This document shows, piece by piece, positions 1 through 9,480 of a DNA stretch of 30,530 bases. Location of the stretch: contig SZWC01015076.1 in the NCBI GenBank assembly GCA_023375785.1, positions 18,684-49,213 on the forward strand. The letters are read 5' to 3'. Source of the stretch: Penium margaritaceum (lineage: Eukaryota; Streptophyta; Zygnematophyceae; Desmidiales; Peniaceae). The position numbers and the translations under genes are program-made. Below the pieces are notes generated by a model that was not told the DNA's origin, made no database searches, and was given only the letters and a program-made list of their open reading frames with translations. Positions within the stretch are counted from its first letter, which is position 1. Every line of letters starts with the position of its first letter.

Positions 1-65
1 CCGGCCTCCCCCCCCTTCCACCCTCGTCCATCCCCCCTCCCCTGCCGTCATTGACCCCCCCCACC

Positions 66-1092
66 ATGGCGGAAACAATGACGGAAGACACCGACGGCTC
101 CCCAACCACCTCCACACTTGCTCTCGCCCCTTGGCATTGCGCTCTCGCCTGGGCGGAGAGATGACGCGCAAAGAGGGGGGGGAATCCGCCTCTGCTCAGA
201 GGGCGTCATCGGTGCAGTAGATTCCCGGTCCCACGGCGAGCACAGCACACCCCATGGGGTTGCCACACCACTCTCGGAGGCCATGCTATGGCCCACACCC
301 AGCTGCTCGCCGTTGCCGACCGAGTAGAGAGCGTCAAAGACATCACCCACCAGCCTGCGTCTTTCCTTGGACGCTTCTCCAAGGAATTGTAGTCCTTCAT
401 GCAGAGTCGCTTCACAGAAATCACGAGGGCGGTAGAAACAGTCGACGACACCCAGACCCTCGGGCAGGAGTTCCTAAGACAAGTGATAAGCGAGACCAAA
501 AAGCAGATGGAGACGTAGGCACAACAAGCAGAGTCCATGCTCTCCAAAAAACAGAAGTCGGTGCTAACCGGGCTTCACGCCGGCGTAGGGGAGGCGATGG
601 ACCTATTCTCGACACGCGGAAGCCCGACTCAAGTCCCTCTCCGAGAAGATGAACAACCACATCAGCAAGTCGGAGACAATCCTCCACAACCTGCTGTTGC
701 CGTGGCTGGAGGATGGTGACCGTGTAACGACAACAGAACAGATCTGGGCCACCTCGTCCTCCCTCACCATCGCACTCCACCATGTCCTATAAGAAGTGCT
801 ACCCACGTTGTTCCAAGCCAGGCGCTACAAGGAGGAGGAGGGGGTAGGGGACGAGGTGGCCACTCCCATCCTACGGGACCTCCTAGCCGCCATCCGCCGA
901 GTTGAGGACCACCAGGTGGACTCCACAGCCCACTTGGTAGCCCTAGGGCGACGCTTCAGCAGCATTGAGGCTTCCCTCCCCTCGGCACCGCCAGCTCAGG
1001 CCGACTACCCCCTACCAGCCGCCACCTCCACGGGTCGAGAGAGGGGGATGGAAGCCTCAGGAGAGTCACAGCCGACCACCCAGCAATCCTAG
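66..1092 (+). pseudogene. Decayed N-terminal helical region of an unassigned gene
   Basis: A possible start at 66 lies in a good eukaryotic context (ccaccATGG). Frame 3 runs from there to about 615, interrupted by TGA at 162-164, TAG at 390-392 and TAG at 516-518. The reading then continues in another frame from 616 (AEARLKSLSEKM), with one TAA at 790-792, and ends at a TAG at 1090-1092. The translation from about 288 is rich in charged heptad-like helices, for example VADRVESVKDI, QEFLRQVISETKKQME and AAIRRVEDHQVD, which suggests a coiled-coil or oligomerisation region. I recognise no named family. It is collinear with the low-complexity, Pro-rich and RNase H segments downstream, so I infer that all are parts of one dead gene or element. 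The stops argue against function unless there are introns or sequence errors. Confidence 0.4.
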
Positions 1093-1435
1093 AAGCCCCA
1101 TCAGCAGCCTGGACAGCACCAGCAGCCACGTGTCGCGTCACCCCCACTCCTGCCCACACCCTCCGCCGCTCCTGCCTGTGGCAGCGCACCCAACGTCAAG
1201 CCATCACTAGACTCGTCTTTGGGGGGCGCCCAGGGCAGGTCCATCAACCCCCCCCCCTCTGGGAGCTGTGCCCAGCGACAATGGCAGCTCCTCCAGCTTA
1301 TAAGTCAGTCGCGCCTGCAGCCCAAGGAGTAACGCCTGGCTCTCTGCCTCAGCTCCAGCCTCGGCATCTTCCAGGAGAAGCTAGCCCCCCATACCGGCCC
1401 CGCAGCCTCTAGCCCCCTGCCAGCCCCTGCAAAGC

Positions 1436-1940
1436 AGTGACACCCGCATAGTCAGCAGTCCTAGCAACCACAGTGATAGTAGGAGCAGCAACAGTAGCGA
1501 CGGCAACAGTAATAGCGACAGCCGCAACAGAAGCGATAGCAGCCCCAACAGTAGCAACAACAGCCCCAACAGCAGCGACCGCGCATCAGCAGCAACGACA
1601 GCCACAACAGTAGTAGTAGTGACAGAAGCAACAGGGGCGGCGGCAGCAGTAACAGGATCTGCAGCAGTAGCAGCAAGTGCTCGAGCAGTAGTTGCAGCAT
1701 GCACAGTCGCAGCAGCAACAGTAGCAACAGCCGCAGCACCCGTAGCATGCATAGCAGCTGTCCCACCTCCAGCCACTGTCGCTACCAAAGCCTTAGTAGC
1801 AGCAACTGCTGCTATTGCCTCAGCCACATCAGCTACATAAGTTGTAGCAGCAACTGCAGCAAGTACCTCCTCCCCTGCAGTAGTCATTACTGCTACAGCC
1901 ACTCCAACACCTGCTGCTCCACCAGCTCCAACAAATGTTG
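1436..1940 (+). repeat. Imperfect trinucleotide (AGC/AAC/AGT) low-complexity tract
   Basis: About 500 bases of imperfect CAG/CAA/AGT-type triplets. On the plus strand one frame reads as an Ala/Thr/Val-rich chain (1619-1840 is open). Other frames give Ser/Asn-rich sequence, and the minus strand gives Leu/Ala-rich chains, so long open frames here come from composition and prove nothing alone. The tract joins the helical region on its left to the Pro-rich segment on its right. A very similar triplet tract lies at 30180-30530. Confidence 0.8.
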
Positions 1941-2810
1941 CCCCTGCTACAGGGTTCACTACAGACCCCGCCACAACCCTCCCTCCAGCCCCCAGTGCAG
2001 CTCCCACCACTGCCCCCACCCCTTCCGGGCCCTCAGTCTGCAGTACGGGGGTCAGCCCCATACCTACAGCTGGCCACAGGCCACACCTCCTGGCGCGCTC
2101 AGCCGGCCTCGGGGGCCCTCATCCCATTGGCAGCACAGAGCTGGGAGCTGCCACATCCCCTCCCGGACCCCCAGCTCGACTCCACCCCATCGTCACTGTT
2201 GCCCGCCCCCCAAGCCCCTGCCGAGGGTGACACTGGTGGTGACCGGGAGATGGACACCCCAAGCGAGTTACGTCCCGCTCCCCCACCCCCATGGGATCCA
2301 GGAGGGGGAGGGGGCAGGGGCCCAGCCCAAACCTCCTTGCCCTACCGGCCTCGGGCGCATAGTGTCCCCATCCACCCCCTCCCCCCCTACCCCCCCTACC
2401 TCCCCATCTCCCCCGACCCCCCCCTCTCTCCCCCCCGCCCCTCTCCCACCACCTCTCCACCCCCTTTCCCACTCTCCACACCCCCTCCTTCACCCCCCCT
2501 CTCCCCGCCTATCTCAGGCACACTCTTCCCTCGAGAGCCCCTCCTCCACCCCTCCCATGCGTCGCATCCTTCGGCTGACCCTCTCTCTCCACAAGCCTCT
2601 CCGGCTGACCCTCGCTCTCCACGAACCTCCCTGGCCCCACACCCGCCCTCATCCTCACCCTCCCACCCACCACGGCCAGCGTCCCGACCCCCACCCCCAC
2701 CCCCCCTCCCCCTCCCCCGCCCCCGCCCCCCATCTCACCCGGCCTGGTGCAATACCGGCGCCAACGCTTCCCCCCCACAGCCCCCCCCCCTTACCTCCTC
2801 CGCGGCATAG
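1935..2810 (+). CDS. Proline-rich open frame, part of the decayed RNase H gene
   Basis: A 291-residue open frame dominated by Pro, Ser, Thr and Ala. It contains one less repetitive stretch with acidic residues (AEGDTGGDREMDTPSE), which suggests true coding before the C-rich expansion. Two other plus frames are also open for long distances, because C-rich DNA has few stop codons, so the exact frame is uncertain. It probably formed a flexible linker between the helical N-terminal part and the RNase H domain. No signal peptide or membrane segment is visible. It may be only low-complexity DNA; I keep it because it is collinear with the coding segments on both sides. Confidence 0.3.
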   Translation: MLPLLQGSLQTPPQPSLQPPVQLPPLPPPLPGPQSAVRGSAPYLQLATGHTSWRAQPASGALIPLAAQSWELPHPLPDPQLDSTPSSLLPAPQAPAEGDTGGDREMDTPSELRPAPPPPWDPGGGGGRGPAQTSLPYRPRAHSVPIHPLPPYPPYLPISPDPPLSPPRPSPTTSPPPFPLSTPPPSPPLSPPISGTLFPREPLLHPSHASHPSADPLSPQASPADPRSPRTSLAPHPPSSSPSHPPRPASRPPPPPPLPLPRPRPPSHPAWCNTGANASPPQPPPLTSSAA

Positions 2811-3080
2811 CCTCCCCTCCAACAGAGCCCTAGCTCCCCCAGGCTCCTCCCACCCTCCCTTCCAAATCCTCCTCTCCCTCTCCCGCCCCCCTCCCCACCA
2901 CACCTCTCCATCTTCAGTCTCCCACCCCCCTCCCTGCTCCTACCACGCACGGAGTACCAGCCACACCTCCCCATCTCTGATCTCCCGCCCCCTCCCCACC
3001 ACACCCCCCCACCCTCAGCCTCCCCCCAACGCCGGCCCCTGGCGCTCCAGCTCCAGCTCCACCCCCTCGCCCCCTACCGC
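2350..3080. repeat. C-rich/pyrimidine-rich low-complexity tract
   Basis: The plus strand is almost entirely C with scattered T and A (CCCCTCC, CCACCC, CCCCCC motifs), giving Pro/Ser/His-rich chains on one strand and Gly/Trp/Arg-rich chains on the other. Strand asymmetry is extreme. Such a polypyrimidine tract could adopt H-DNA or, on the G-rich minus strand, quadruplex structures. That is inference from composition only. Confidence 0.75.
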
Positions 3081-3121
3081 TGCCTCCTCCCCCCACCTCA
3101 TCACGTTTCTCCGTGCACCCA

Positions 3122-3808
3122 CATTGGCTTTTCTTTGACGGCGCAGCAAAGCACAGAGGTCCACGGCTGGGCGGCGCAGGGGCGATCCTCTTTGTCCCCG
3201 AGGGAGTGACGGTCTCCTCCGCCTGGGAATGCCTAGAAGGGGTCGTGAAAAACAATGATGCATAGTATGCTGCCCTCTGCCTTGGCCTCTCTCTCGTGCA
3301 GCAGTCCCAGGTCGGAGCCTTGGTAGTCGTAGGAGACTCCCGGCTGGTGGTGGACCGGATGCGAGGAGTCGCCAGGGTGATGGTGGAGCGCCTCCGCCAG
3401 CGGCGAGATTGAGCCCAAAGGATCCTCAACCCCGGCGTCCAGAGGGTCTACCGATGGATTGGGCGCGAGCAGAACTCGGTAGCAGACGGCTTGTACCGGC
3501 TTGGTCTCGGCCTCCACGCTCTTGGTCAGAGCGACTGCACCGGCTTCCCCGACGCCTTATGGTCCTAAGGCGAAGGGGCCTTCCTCGGCACGCTGCATGC
3601 GGTCCTTCAGGGAGCAGACGTGCTCTCTCCACCCTGCTCTGGACTCTTCTGGACCCGAGACATGACGATCACACCTGCCTGGGAGGCTCTGGAGAACTTT
3701 GCCTGGGAGCGCCTATGTAGGCTCCCCCCAAGCAAACACAGCGAGGGTGGGCAGTTGGTCAAGGCCCTCAAAGCGTACGCGCGCCTATACAGGGAGCCGA
3801 AACAGTGA
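3122..3808 (+). pseudogene. Decayed RNase H type I (RVT_3-like) domain
   Basis: One frame starting WLFFDGAAKHRGP shows the RNase H fold signatures in order: the first catalytic Asp in FFDGAA (codon 3137-3139), a GGAGAILF strand, NNDA*YAAL where the family has an AEYxAL motif, VVVGDSRLVVD with the third acidic residue, and REQNSVADGL with the last Asp. Family knowledge: these acidic residues bind two metal ions and cut RNA in RNA-DNA hybrids. Stops at 3263-3265, 3410-3412 and about 3566 break the frame, and the first replaces the catalytic Glu codon. The frame then continues to 3808 without a domain I can name. This class of domain occurs in plant non-LTR retrotransposons and in stand-alone RNase H-like proteins. 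No reverse transcriptase is visible here, so the parent element is unknown. Confidence 0.7.
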
Positions 3809-4330
3809 GTGAGTGCCATCTTCAATCGATGTTGCACCTGGGTCACCGACTCTTCCCTTTCCCCTTAGAGCCTCCTCTCTCGCTGGATGCTGCTCCTTCA
3901 CCTCCACCTACTTCTCTGCCACGTCCCCACCCCTGAGGAGCAGATCGGCGACCGGTCCTTTGTCTCATGCCGCCTCTAGCGCCTCCGAGAAGCGCAATGG
4001 GGGCCGGCCCGTGAGCTGAGGCGGACAGATGATGTGTGCCTGGAGCGGTGCAGCCGCTTTGAGGCCGGCGACTAGGCAGGGCTGTTGGAGGAGACATTGG
4101 AGCAGGTTCGCCCGGCCACATGTACCCGAGTCGTCTCCCGCCCTCTCACCCGCCATGCCACGGCGATACAGGGGGCGGAAGCGGCAGAAGCACGATGGCG
4201 GGCGGCAAGTCTCGCCCACACAAGTGCCTTCGTCCGTGTAGTGCAGCAATTCAAAGACCGGCCATCCGCGGCGGGCACATCTGAGACGGTCGCAGCCCTC
4301 TGCGAATCTTTTTTTGATGAAAATGTGGTG
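3809..4330 (+). other. Possible C-terminal continuation of the RNase H pseudogene, unassigned
   Basis: Plus-strand translation gives stretches with a coding look (Arg/Ala/Glu-rich helices such as QGAEAAEARWRAASLA and VVQQFKDRPSAAG, within an open frame at 4085-4468), broken by stops and frame changes. GC content stays high until about 4300 and then drops sharply, which marks the likely end of the decayed unit. No domain is recognised. Confidence 0.3.
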
Positions 4331-4900
4331 CTGAAAATGTTCACTCACATTTCACATCACATGTATGTTCACGTTCTCCATACAGCCATCCGTGGTAGGG
4401 GACAAGGGATAGGCTCAAACAACCATCCGTACAAAATGATGAACCCATGCAACACGACATGCACGTAGACCGATCGGTGTTACTCCCTTTTTTTGTACTG
4501 CAAAATCCCTCATTGAATTCTTGAGTTTCCACTGAAATGACCACGGGCCTTTTGTTTAATTTAATGTAATAGTTGGATGCCAATGCGATCAATTAGGATT
4601 CCAAACATGATACTAAACCTGATTTTTCCATCTAATTAATAGATTTCATAATTAGGCAAACCTATATTGTTGAATTCCATTAGCAGTAGGGTGATATGGC
4701 GGTTGGATCCTGCTATTCACAACATTCTATCCTCGAACTGGTGGGCAAACCGAGCCACAATAGCTACTTGGGCGACAAAACCACTGACTGTTAAACTTGT
4801 GGATAGCTCGATGACTACAATCGCAATGGGGGGAAAATTTTCAGGAGTTCTACGAAAAACTTCCCAAGACATAGGCAAAAATTGAGATCGAAAGCAATTT
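4331..4900. other. AT-rich stretch with no recognised gene
   Basis: Composition changes abruptly to AT-rich. Only short open frames occur and none resembles a known family. The right part (4670-4890) lies just upstream of integrase C-terminal remnants and may be the badly decayed core of the same gypsy integrase, but I cannot match it motif by motif. Confidence 0.4.
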
Positions 4901-4924
4901 CCCTGTGGTTCATGTCCATCACAA

Positions 4925-5460
4925 TAACATCTCTAGTGTCTGGGAGGAAACACCTTCTTGAAGACATAGGCAGAAATGAAGCGAGTGGCAGATTGGCATT
5001 GTAGCGATGATTTTTTTGGCAGTGGAGAAGGCCTCCTAGCCAACTCAAAACATATCAAATGATGTCGACAATAATTTGCAAGGATCAAACTCCAATGGTT
5101 GGGATCTTTTTAGTTCGAGCAAATGTAAGCCCTAGATATCATTTGACTTTGCCTGCCACATAGCATGGCGATAAATCTGATCTTCAACATCATTAAGCTG
5201 AAGCACTACATGGACCAGGGTGAAAGACTCCTCAGTAGAGACATCTACCCTCTGCATCCCATCCAAGTGGATGGGGATATCAAGTAACGTCATGGAGGAA
5301 ATCCTCAGTCATCGACATCGTGGAAAAACAAATGAATATCTTCTCAAGTTACACACCTACGACGTCACACAAAATAGTTGGAAACCCCATAACAACCTCC
5401 ACAATGTTGATGATCTCATAAACAACTATTACACGTGTCACAGGCCTATGTCAGCCAATG
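4925..5460 (+). pseudogene. Gypsy integrase C-terminus with chromodomain, decayed
   Basis: Reading across stops, the plus strand gives LLANSKHIK, then IKLQWLGSF, then LPHSMAINLIFN and IIKLKHYM. These line up with the conserved tail of Ty3/gypsy integrases (the L-S-T-K-H-L strand, the GPF/Y module RWIGPF, and HPVFHVSLLKPY). After a frame change at about 5275, the frame from 5286 reads NVMEEILSHRHRGKTNEYLL, followed by WKPHNNLHNVDDLINNYY. This is a chromodomain with the usual EILxHRxRGxxxEYLxK and WEPxENLxNAxxxIxxY pattern. In chromoviruses this domain steers integration to marked chromatin. Several in-frame stops (after HIK, after GSF and at ALDII) show the element is dead. The rest of its pol is not visible upstream. 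It ends about 350 bp before an LTR-like block in the same orientation. Confidence 0.75.
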
Positions 5461-5814
5461 TACCGAGAAGTTGCGGTTAAAAGTGGAGAAAGTGTTATGT
5501 TCTAGACATGAACGAGTCCCTGAACTCCACAAGTGGGTATGTTTGTCATTATATTCATGGCCCATTGCACGTCGACCTCGAGACTTTTTTGCCGTTAGGC
5601 CAAAGGAACTTTGACAACATGCCTCAACCTTCAATGATTGCTTCTTGAAGGTTCCAACAAGTTTGACCACTTTCTATAATGGTTGACAGAAGTATCACAA
5701 AATGCATCAATGTTTTGATATTGTTCAGCCGACCTCTTGATAATGCCAGGCTTTTATGAAGACGTGTTTTGAAATTCTCAAAACACCCAGACTTCTTGGT
5801 AGAGTTTCTCTAAT
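5461..5814. other. Spacer between chromodomain remnant and LTR-like block
   Basis: No gene is recognised. It may be the 3' untranslated part of the gypsy element that ends in the chromodomain. It contains a perfect 9-bp inverted repeat with a 5-base loop at 5764-5786. I do not see a clear polypurine tract just before 5815. Confidence 0.35.
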
Positions 5815-6547
5815 TGGCCACTCATAACGTGGCATTGCACACGCCGTAGGACCCGAGCACCCAATAAGCAAGGATGGCCCTCACCAACCTCGTTTCATGC
5901 GAGGGCTGGCCGGCAACCAGCCCTCGCCATTGTGAGGGCTGTCTGGTGGCCAGCCACATACTGACCACCGGCCAGCAGAGAGCAGGCCGGCTAGGTGGCC
6001 GACAGCCAGTGAGGTGACCGGCCGGCCCCAGCCACCGATCAAACTGGTGGCTTGATTGACTGCCGAGGGCTACGAGGCCACGCGAGTAAGGCTTGTGGCC
6101 ACGTACCCTCGCCCTTGTCCTCCCCTCCGTGTTAGAAGCAAGAAGGGCAAGGGGAGGAGGGTAAGCAAGATAGGGAGTGAGAAAGCTGCGGAAAATCACC
6201 AAGCATGCCTTGCATGCGTCAATTTCACACCGTTGTAGAAAGTGAAAAACAAGAAAATAAATTGAAGTCGCAAAGTAGCACAACTTTGACAGCAAACTTG
6301 GAAAAATGCGTGCTACCTCACAAACTTGAGGTAAAAAGTCCTTGTTTGGTCCCTAGAAAAAGGGGTGAGGTTGTAGTAAGAATAAGCCCCTAGAGACTCA
6401 AAATGATTGAGTCTCCCTACTCAGGGTCGTTGATGACGATTTTCCCTCACTGTAGCGTGGGAAATAATCCCTCACTCGGGCTGAGATGGCCATTTTATGA
6501 ACTATGAAGATGACCTGGAGCAGGTGCGGAGTATGCAACCACTACCT
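5815..6547 (+). repeat. LTR-like block of gypsy family B, plus-strand copy
   Basis: This block matches, in opposite orientation, the LTR at 26065-26760. The match is collinear over more than 600 bp at roughly 60-65 percent by eye, including the GC-rich GGCC/CCGG section, the segment with paired short repeats near 6240-6420, and the right end beside the primer-binding site. It is followed by a TGGTAGCCAAAGCC-like site and then by leader and gag of the same family. The left boundary, at TGGCCACTC, is inferred from TG...CA ends and is uncertain by tens of bases. A perfect 11-bp stem hairpin sits at 5899-5927. Because a chromodomain remnant in the same orientation lies upstream, this block could serve as the 3' LTR of one element and the 5' LTR of the next. 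Confidence 0.55.
5899..5927. other. Perfect 11-bp inverted repeat in the family B LTR
   Basis: GCGAGGGCTGG and its exact reverse complement flank a 7-base loop. A stem of different sequence occupies the equivalent place in the other LTR copy (26701-26742), so the foldback itself seems to be kept. Confidence 0.8.
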
Positions 6548-7524
6548 TGGTAGCCAAAGCCGAAACTACATGGGCAACTAAGGACTCAATGACTTCGACA
6601 CTTCGCAACAGAATGTTGTCGACGGCAACACCATGCAACAATAGTATCACATAGGGGACCGCTGACCCCGTGTGTTTATGGATTTGAGCGGTATAGAAAG
6701 AATTTTTGTGGCAGTTTTTGAGCTCTCAATAAGCCTTTTTATGATTTAAATGTCTGAACAAAGTCATAGGCCTATCCCTAAATGTTTTCAATTTTTTTCT
6801 TGGACGAGTAGGATTATCTTTCTTCCTTTCCTCCCTCCACTTTCACCCTTCTTAAGTTTCTTTTAGCCTCTTTAAAGTTCTCATTATAAGAAGGCTCTTC
6901 CACGTGGAAGAAGGCATAAGCCTTGAGAAGCCACCAACAAGAAGGGTGGTGCCACGTGTAGAGGACCGAGGAAATCACTCCATGCTCGATGCTTTAAGGG
7001 TGAGCCCCACCGCCATGCACAAAGGATACCAAGGAAGATTAAAACCGTTCAAGGCAGGGAAGGGACAACTCAATGATGTAGACAAGCAAAAACAAATACC
7101 ATGAAACCCAGAAGGGTGGGGACTTCAGCTCCCCTATAATTCTTTTGGAAGATACATTTCATGCTCTACAAGTCTTGTGGGAAAAACCCACATTCCCTTT
7201 TTTTTCTATCTCTCATGAAGTTTCACATTCCTCCCTTACTTTGGTCTTGCGCCATGAGTCACGGCATACAAAATCTATATGATTTTGCCGGCCGTGGCTG
7301 CGTAAAAAAAACGTCATTTTTTACTACGAGCTTGTATCGACCGTGGCATCTGAGGGACGTAGAGCCTTATTCCAAGTGGTTGTGTCATCCGCAATGGCCC
7401 AGATAAATAGATTTAGTTCATCTGGTTATCTCACCAATTGTGAAAAATAAGACATCAAGGAGGAGGCGTCCCTTTGAGGACGTCACCAAGTGGAATGGTG
7501 TCTGTCGGTCCCTCAAAGGAACCC
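6548..7524 (+). other. Leader (5' untranslated) region of gypsy family B copy
   Basis: About 1 kb without a convincing gene between the LTR-like block and gag. Parts resemble the leader of the minus-strand copy (25241-26049), for example the GTGAGTCACGGC/ATGAGTCACGGC motif at about 7255 and the AAGGGCAAGGTGG motif at the right end. Open frames at 6904-7104 and 7161-7406 have no recognised domain. Confidence 0.45.
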
Positions 7525-8930
7525 AAGGGCAAGGTGGAGACAGCCTCACCATGCTCCTTCTACGGATCTAAGGTTTAGGGGCTTCTTCCATGAGTACGGT
7601 GGCCAATCCAAAAGTTGCCTTATCTAGGCAAGCATCCTGCGCTCACCTTGACAAACACGAGAAGTGCACGGAAGTCGCAGACGTGCTTGACGAGCATGTG
7701 AACGCGCACTTCGATGACCCCCACATCATGAGTGAGGTGATTGAGGAGAAGAACCAAGTCGTCGACCGTGATGAGGAGCATGACGATAAAGACAAGACGA
7801 GGACAAAGACCGTGATCATACTCATCATCACAAGGAGCACTCCTCCCAATTATTTAAGGAAGGAAAGGCACATTTCAAGGTAGAAGGAGTTGCTGATAGT
7901 AGCGAGGTTGCTGATAGCAACAAGGGTGTCAAAAGCAGCTACACGAGAAGTTCTTGCAAGCTTGTGTCGCATGGAGACGTGGTGAAGGGCATTCATACCA
8001 CTCATGAGCAGGTGGTTGAGGCTGCCGCCGAAGCGGCCGAGTAACTTTGCATCAATATTGATAGTGGGAACGTTGCTCCTCACAGAGGAGTGCATGAAAA
8101 AATTGCTTCCTATGACTTGAATGCGATGGAGATTCTGCACAACCATACCAGCGTGGTTACGGATGATAGTTTCATATGGGAATTGGACCTCCTCTGGGGT
8201 GTATACGGAAACCATATGCTCCTGAAATGGGTGAATGTGCATGACCAATGTGAGGCTATTACAGCCAGTACAGAAGCTCTGACAACATCAAAGCTCAAGC
8301 TGGCCTTTTTCAACTTGCTTGTCCACCTTAGAAAGAACATCACAGACCTCGACCAAGGTCGTCAACCTCAACGTATGGCAGTTCACATATCGATTGTAAT
8401 TTACGACGGTCTCAATCAGGTGTCAAAGAGTTGTCACCCAGGCACGGCTGCCACATGGGGTAGAGCGTGTAGTGGTTGTTGACCCTCTCCCCAATAGCGG
8501 CAAAGATCAGCCTACCTCGACTGCTTTAGGGCTGGTCATGAACACGCCTTTTGGAGATCTTCTATTAGGACATGGAGTTGACTTACTAGTTGCATCAGAT
8601 CTAGAATATGTTGCACGTCCACATAGCGCCACTCAGTTAGAGAGACGACCTGACCTTGATGTAGCTTCTTGATAAGATCTTGAAGTATGTCTTCAAGGAG
8701 TGGAGCATGCAACAGCTTGACTTGGAGTGGCAGCCTGTGCCATGGGATGTCCTCTGCGACATCGTGCGCAAGACATGCACCCAATGCGAGGAGGTCAAGC
8801 AAGCCTTCTAGAAGCTACAGCACTTCAAGAAATTGGGTTGCACTCTTGATTCATACCAATGTGTTTACCACTCTCGTCAAAGCTTCACAAGGACCAATGG
8901 TATCCCAAGATTCAAGTATGTGTAGTGCTT
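7525..8930 (+). pseudogene. Gypsy family B gag, plus-strand copy, decayed
   Basis: Recognised by comparison with the minus-strand copy in this window. The acidic segment VLDEHVNAHFDDPH pairs with MLDGHVDAHVGDPY. EALTTSKLKLAFFNLLVHL pairs with DALTTFELKFAFANLLTHV. EWSMQQLDLEWQPVPWD pairs with EWNVQQPHLEWQPMPWE, the latter in a typical retrotransposon gag (capsid) domain. Gag would form the virus-like particle that packages element RNA. The reading moves between three frames with stops such as TAG at about 8810 and the stop after DLDVAS at about 8670, so no Gag protein can be made. A start may lie at 7590 (MSTVANPK), though homology begins at about 7525, so the original start is unclear. Confidence 0.7.
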
Positions 8931-9229
8931 GCTATTGAAGTTTTTACGTAAGAGCCTCATGAGAGAGAAGCTAAAATGTAACAACACCACAACTGTAGTT
9001 GGCCACGCTTGGATGAGACTACTTGAGCGAACAATATTTGGTGAACCCAATGCACTTCTTGGATGTACAGCCAACTGTGCGTGCATAACAAGGGGGTGAT
9101 TTTTTTGTAGATGTTTTTGGGGCTCGGGGAACAACAGGGCAGTGTGGCAGACCCATGGGCAAGCAGCCTGCAAACCCCCCAGTCTAGAAGTTCATTGACA
9201 GAAGTTTGCCTATCAAAATCACAGCTGTG

Positions 9230-9480
9230 AGAGCATCAGGCAACAAGCAGCGCATGAGCATTGCGTATCGGCTATTTGCAAGGGCCTGTGCCACCTCTAC
9301 ATGAAACCTGGCCACTTCAGGATGACGACCTTGAGATGGACCAGATGCATTAGAACTAAATGTAGCGACAGCACCACATGGCCATGGATTAGAATTCGCC
9401 CATGGGCAGGGTCATGGCCAAGGCCATGACCATGTCCACGAGGACCCTGGCCACGAGGAATTTTTGAATAAAAAAAGGCA
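9230..9480 (+). pseudogene. Decayed zinc knuckle and Gly/His-rich tail of family B gag
   Basis: At 9289-9330 the frame reads CHLYMKPGHFRM, equivalent to the intact CHKCMQFGHFRAQC knuckle at 23324-23365. The second Cys is Tyr and the fourth is lost. A Gly/His-rich stretch (HGQGHGQGHDHVHEDPGHEE) follows where the other copy has a Gly/Arg-rich stretch. The knuckle would bind element RNA. Recognisable homology stops near 9480 at an A-rich junction, so protease and pol of this copy are absent. Confidence 0.55.

Noticed and set aside
1381..2061. Minus-strand 226-residue Ala/Leu-rich open frame
   Set aside because: It is the antisense of an imperfect triplet tract; all frames there are long because of composition.
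2119..3429. Several Gly/Trp/Arg-rich minus-strand frames
   Set aside because: They lie antisense to the C-rich tract and to the RNase H domain, which is clearly on the plus strand.
5822..6295. Minus-strand 157-residue frame
   Set aside because: It lies in the other family B LTR and has no domain.
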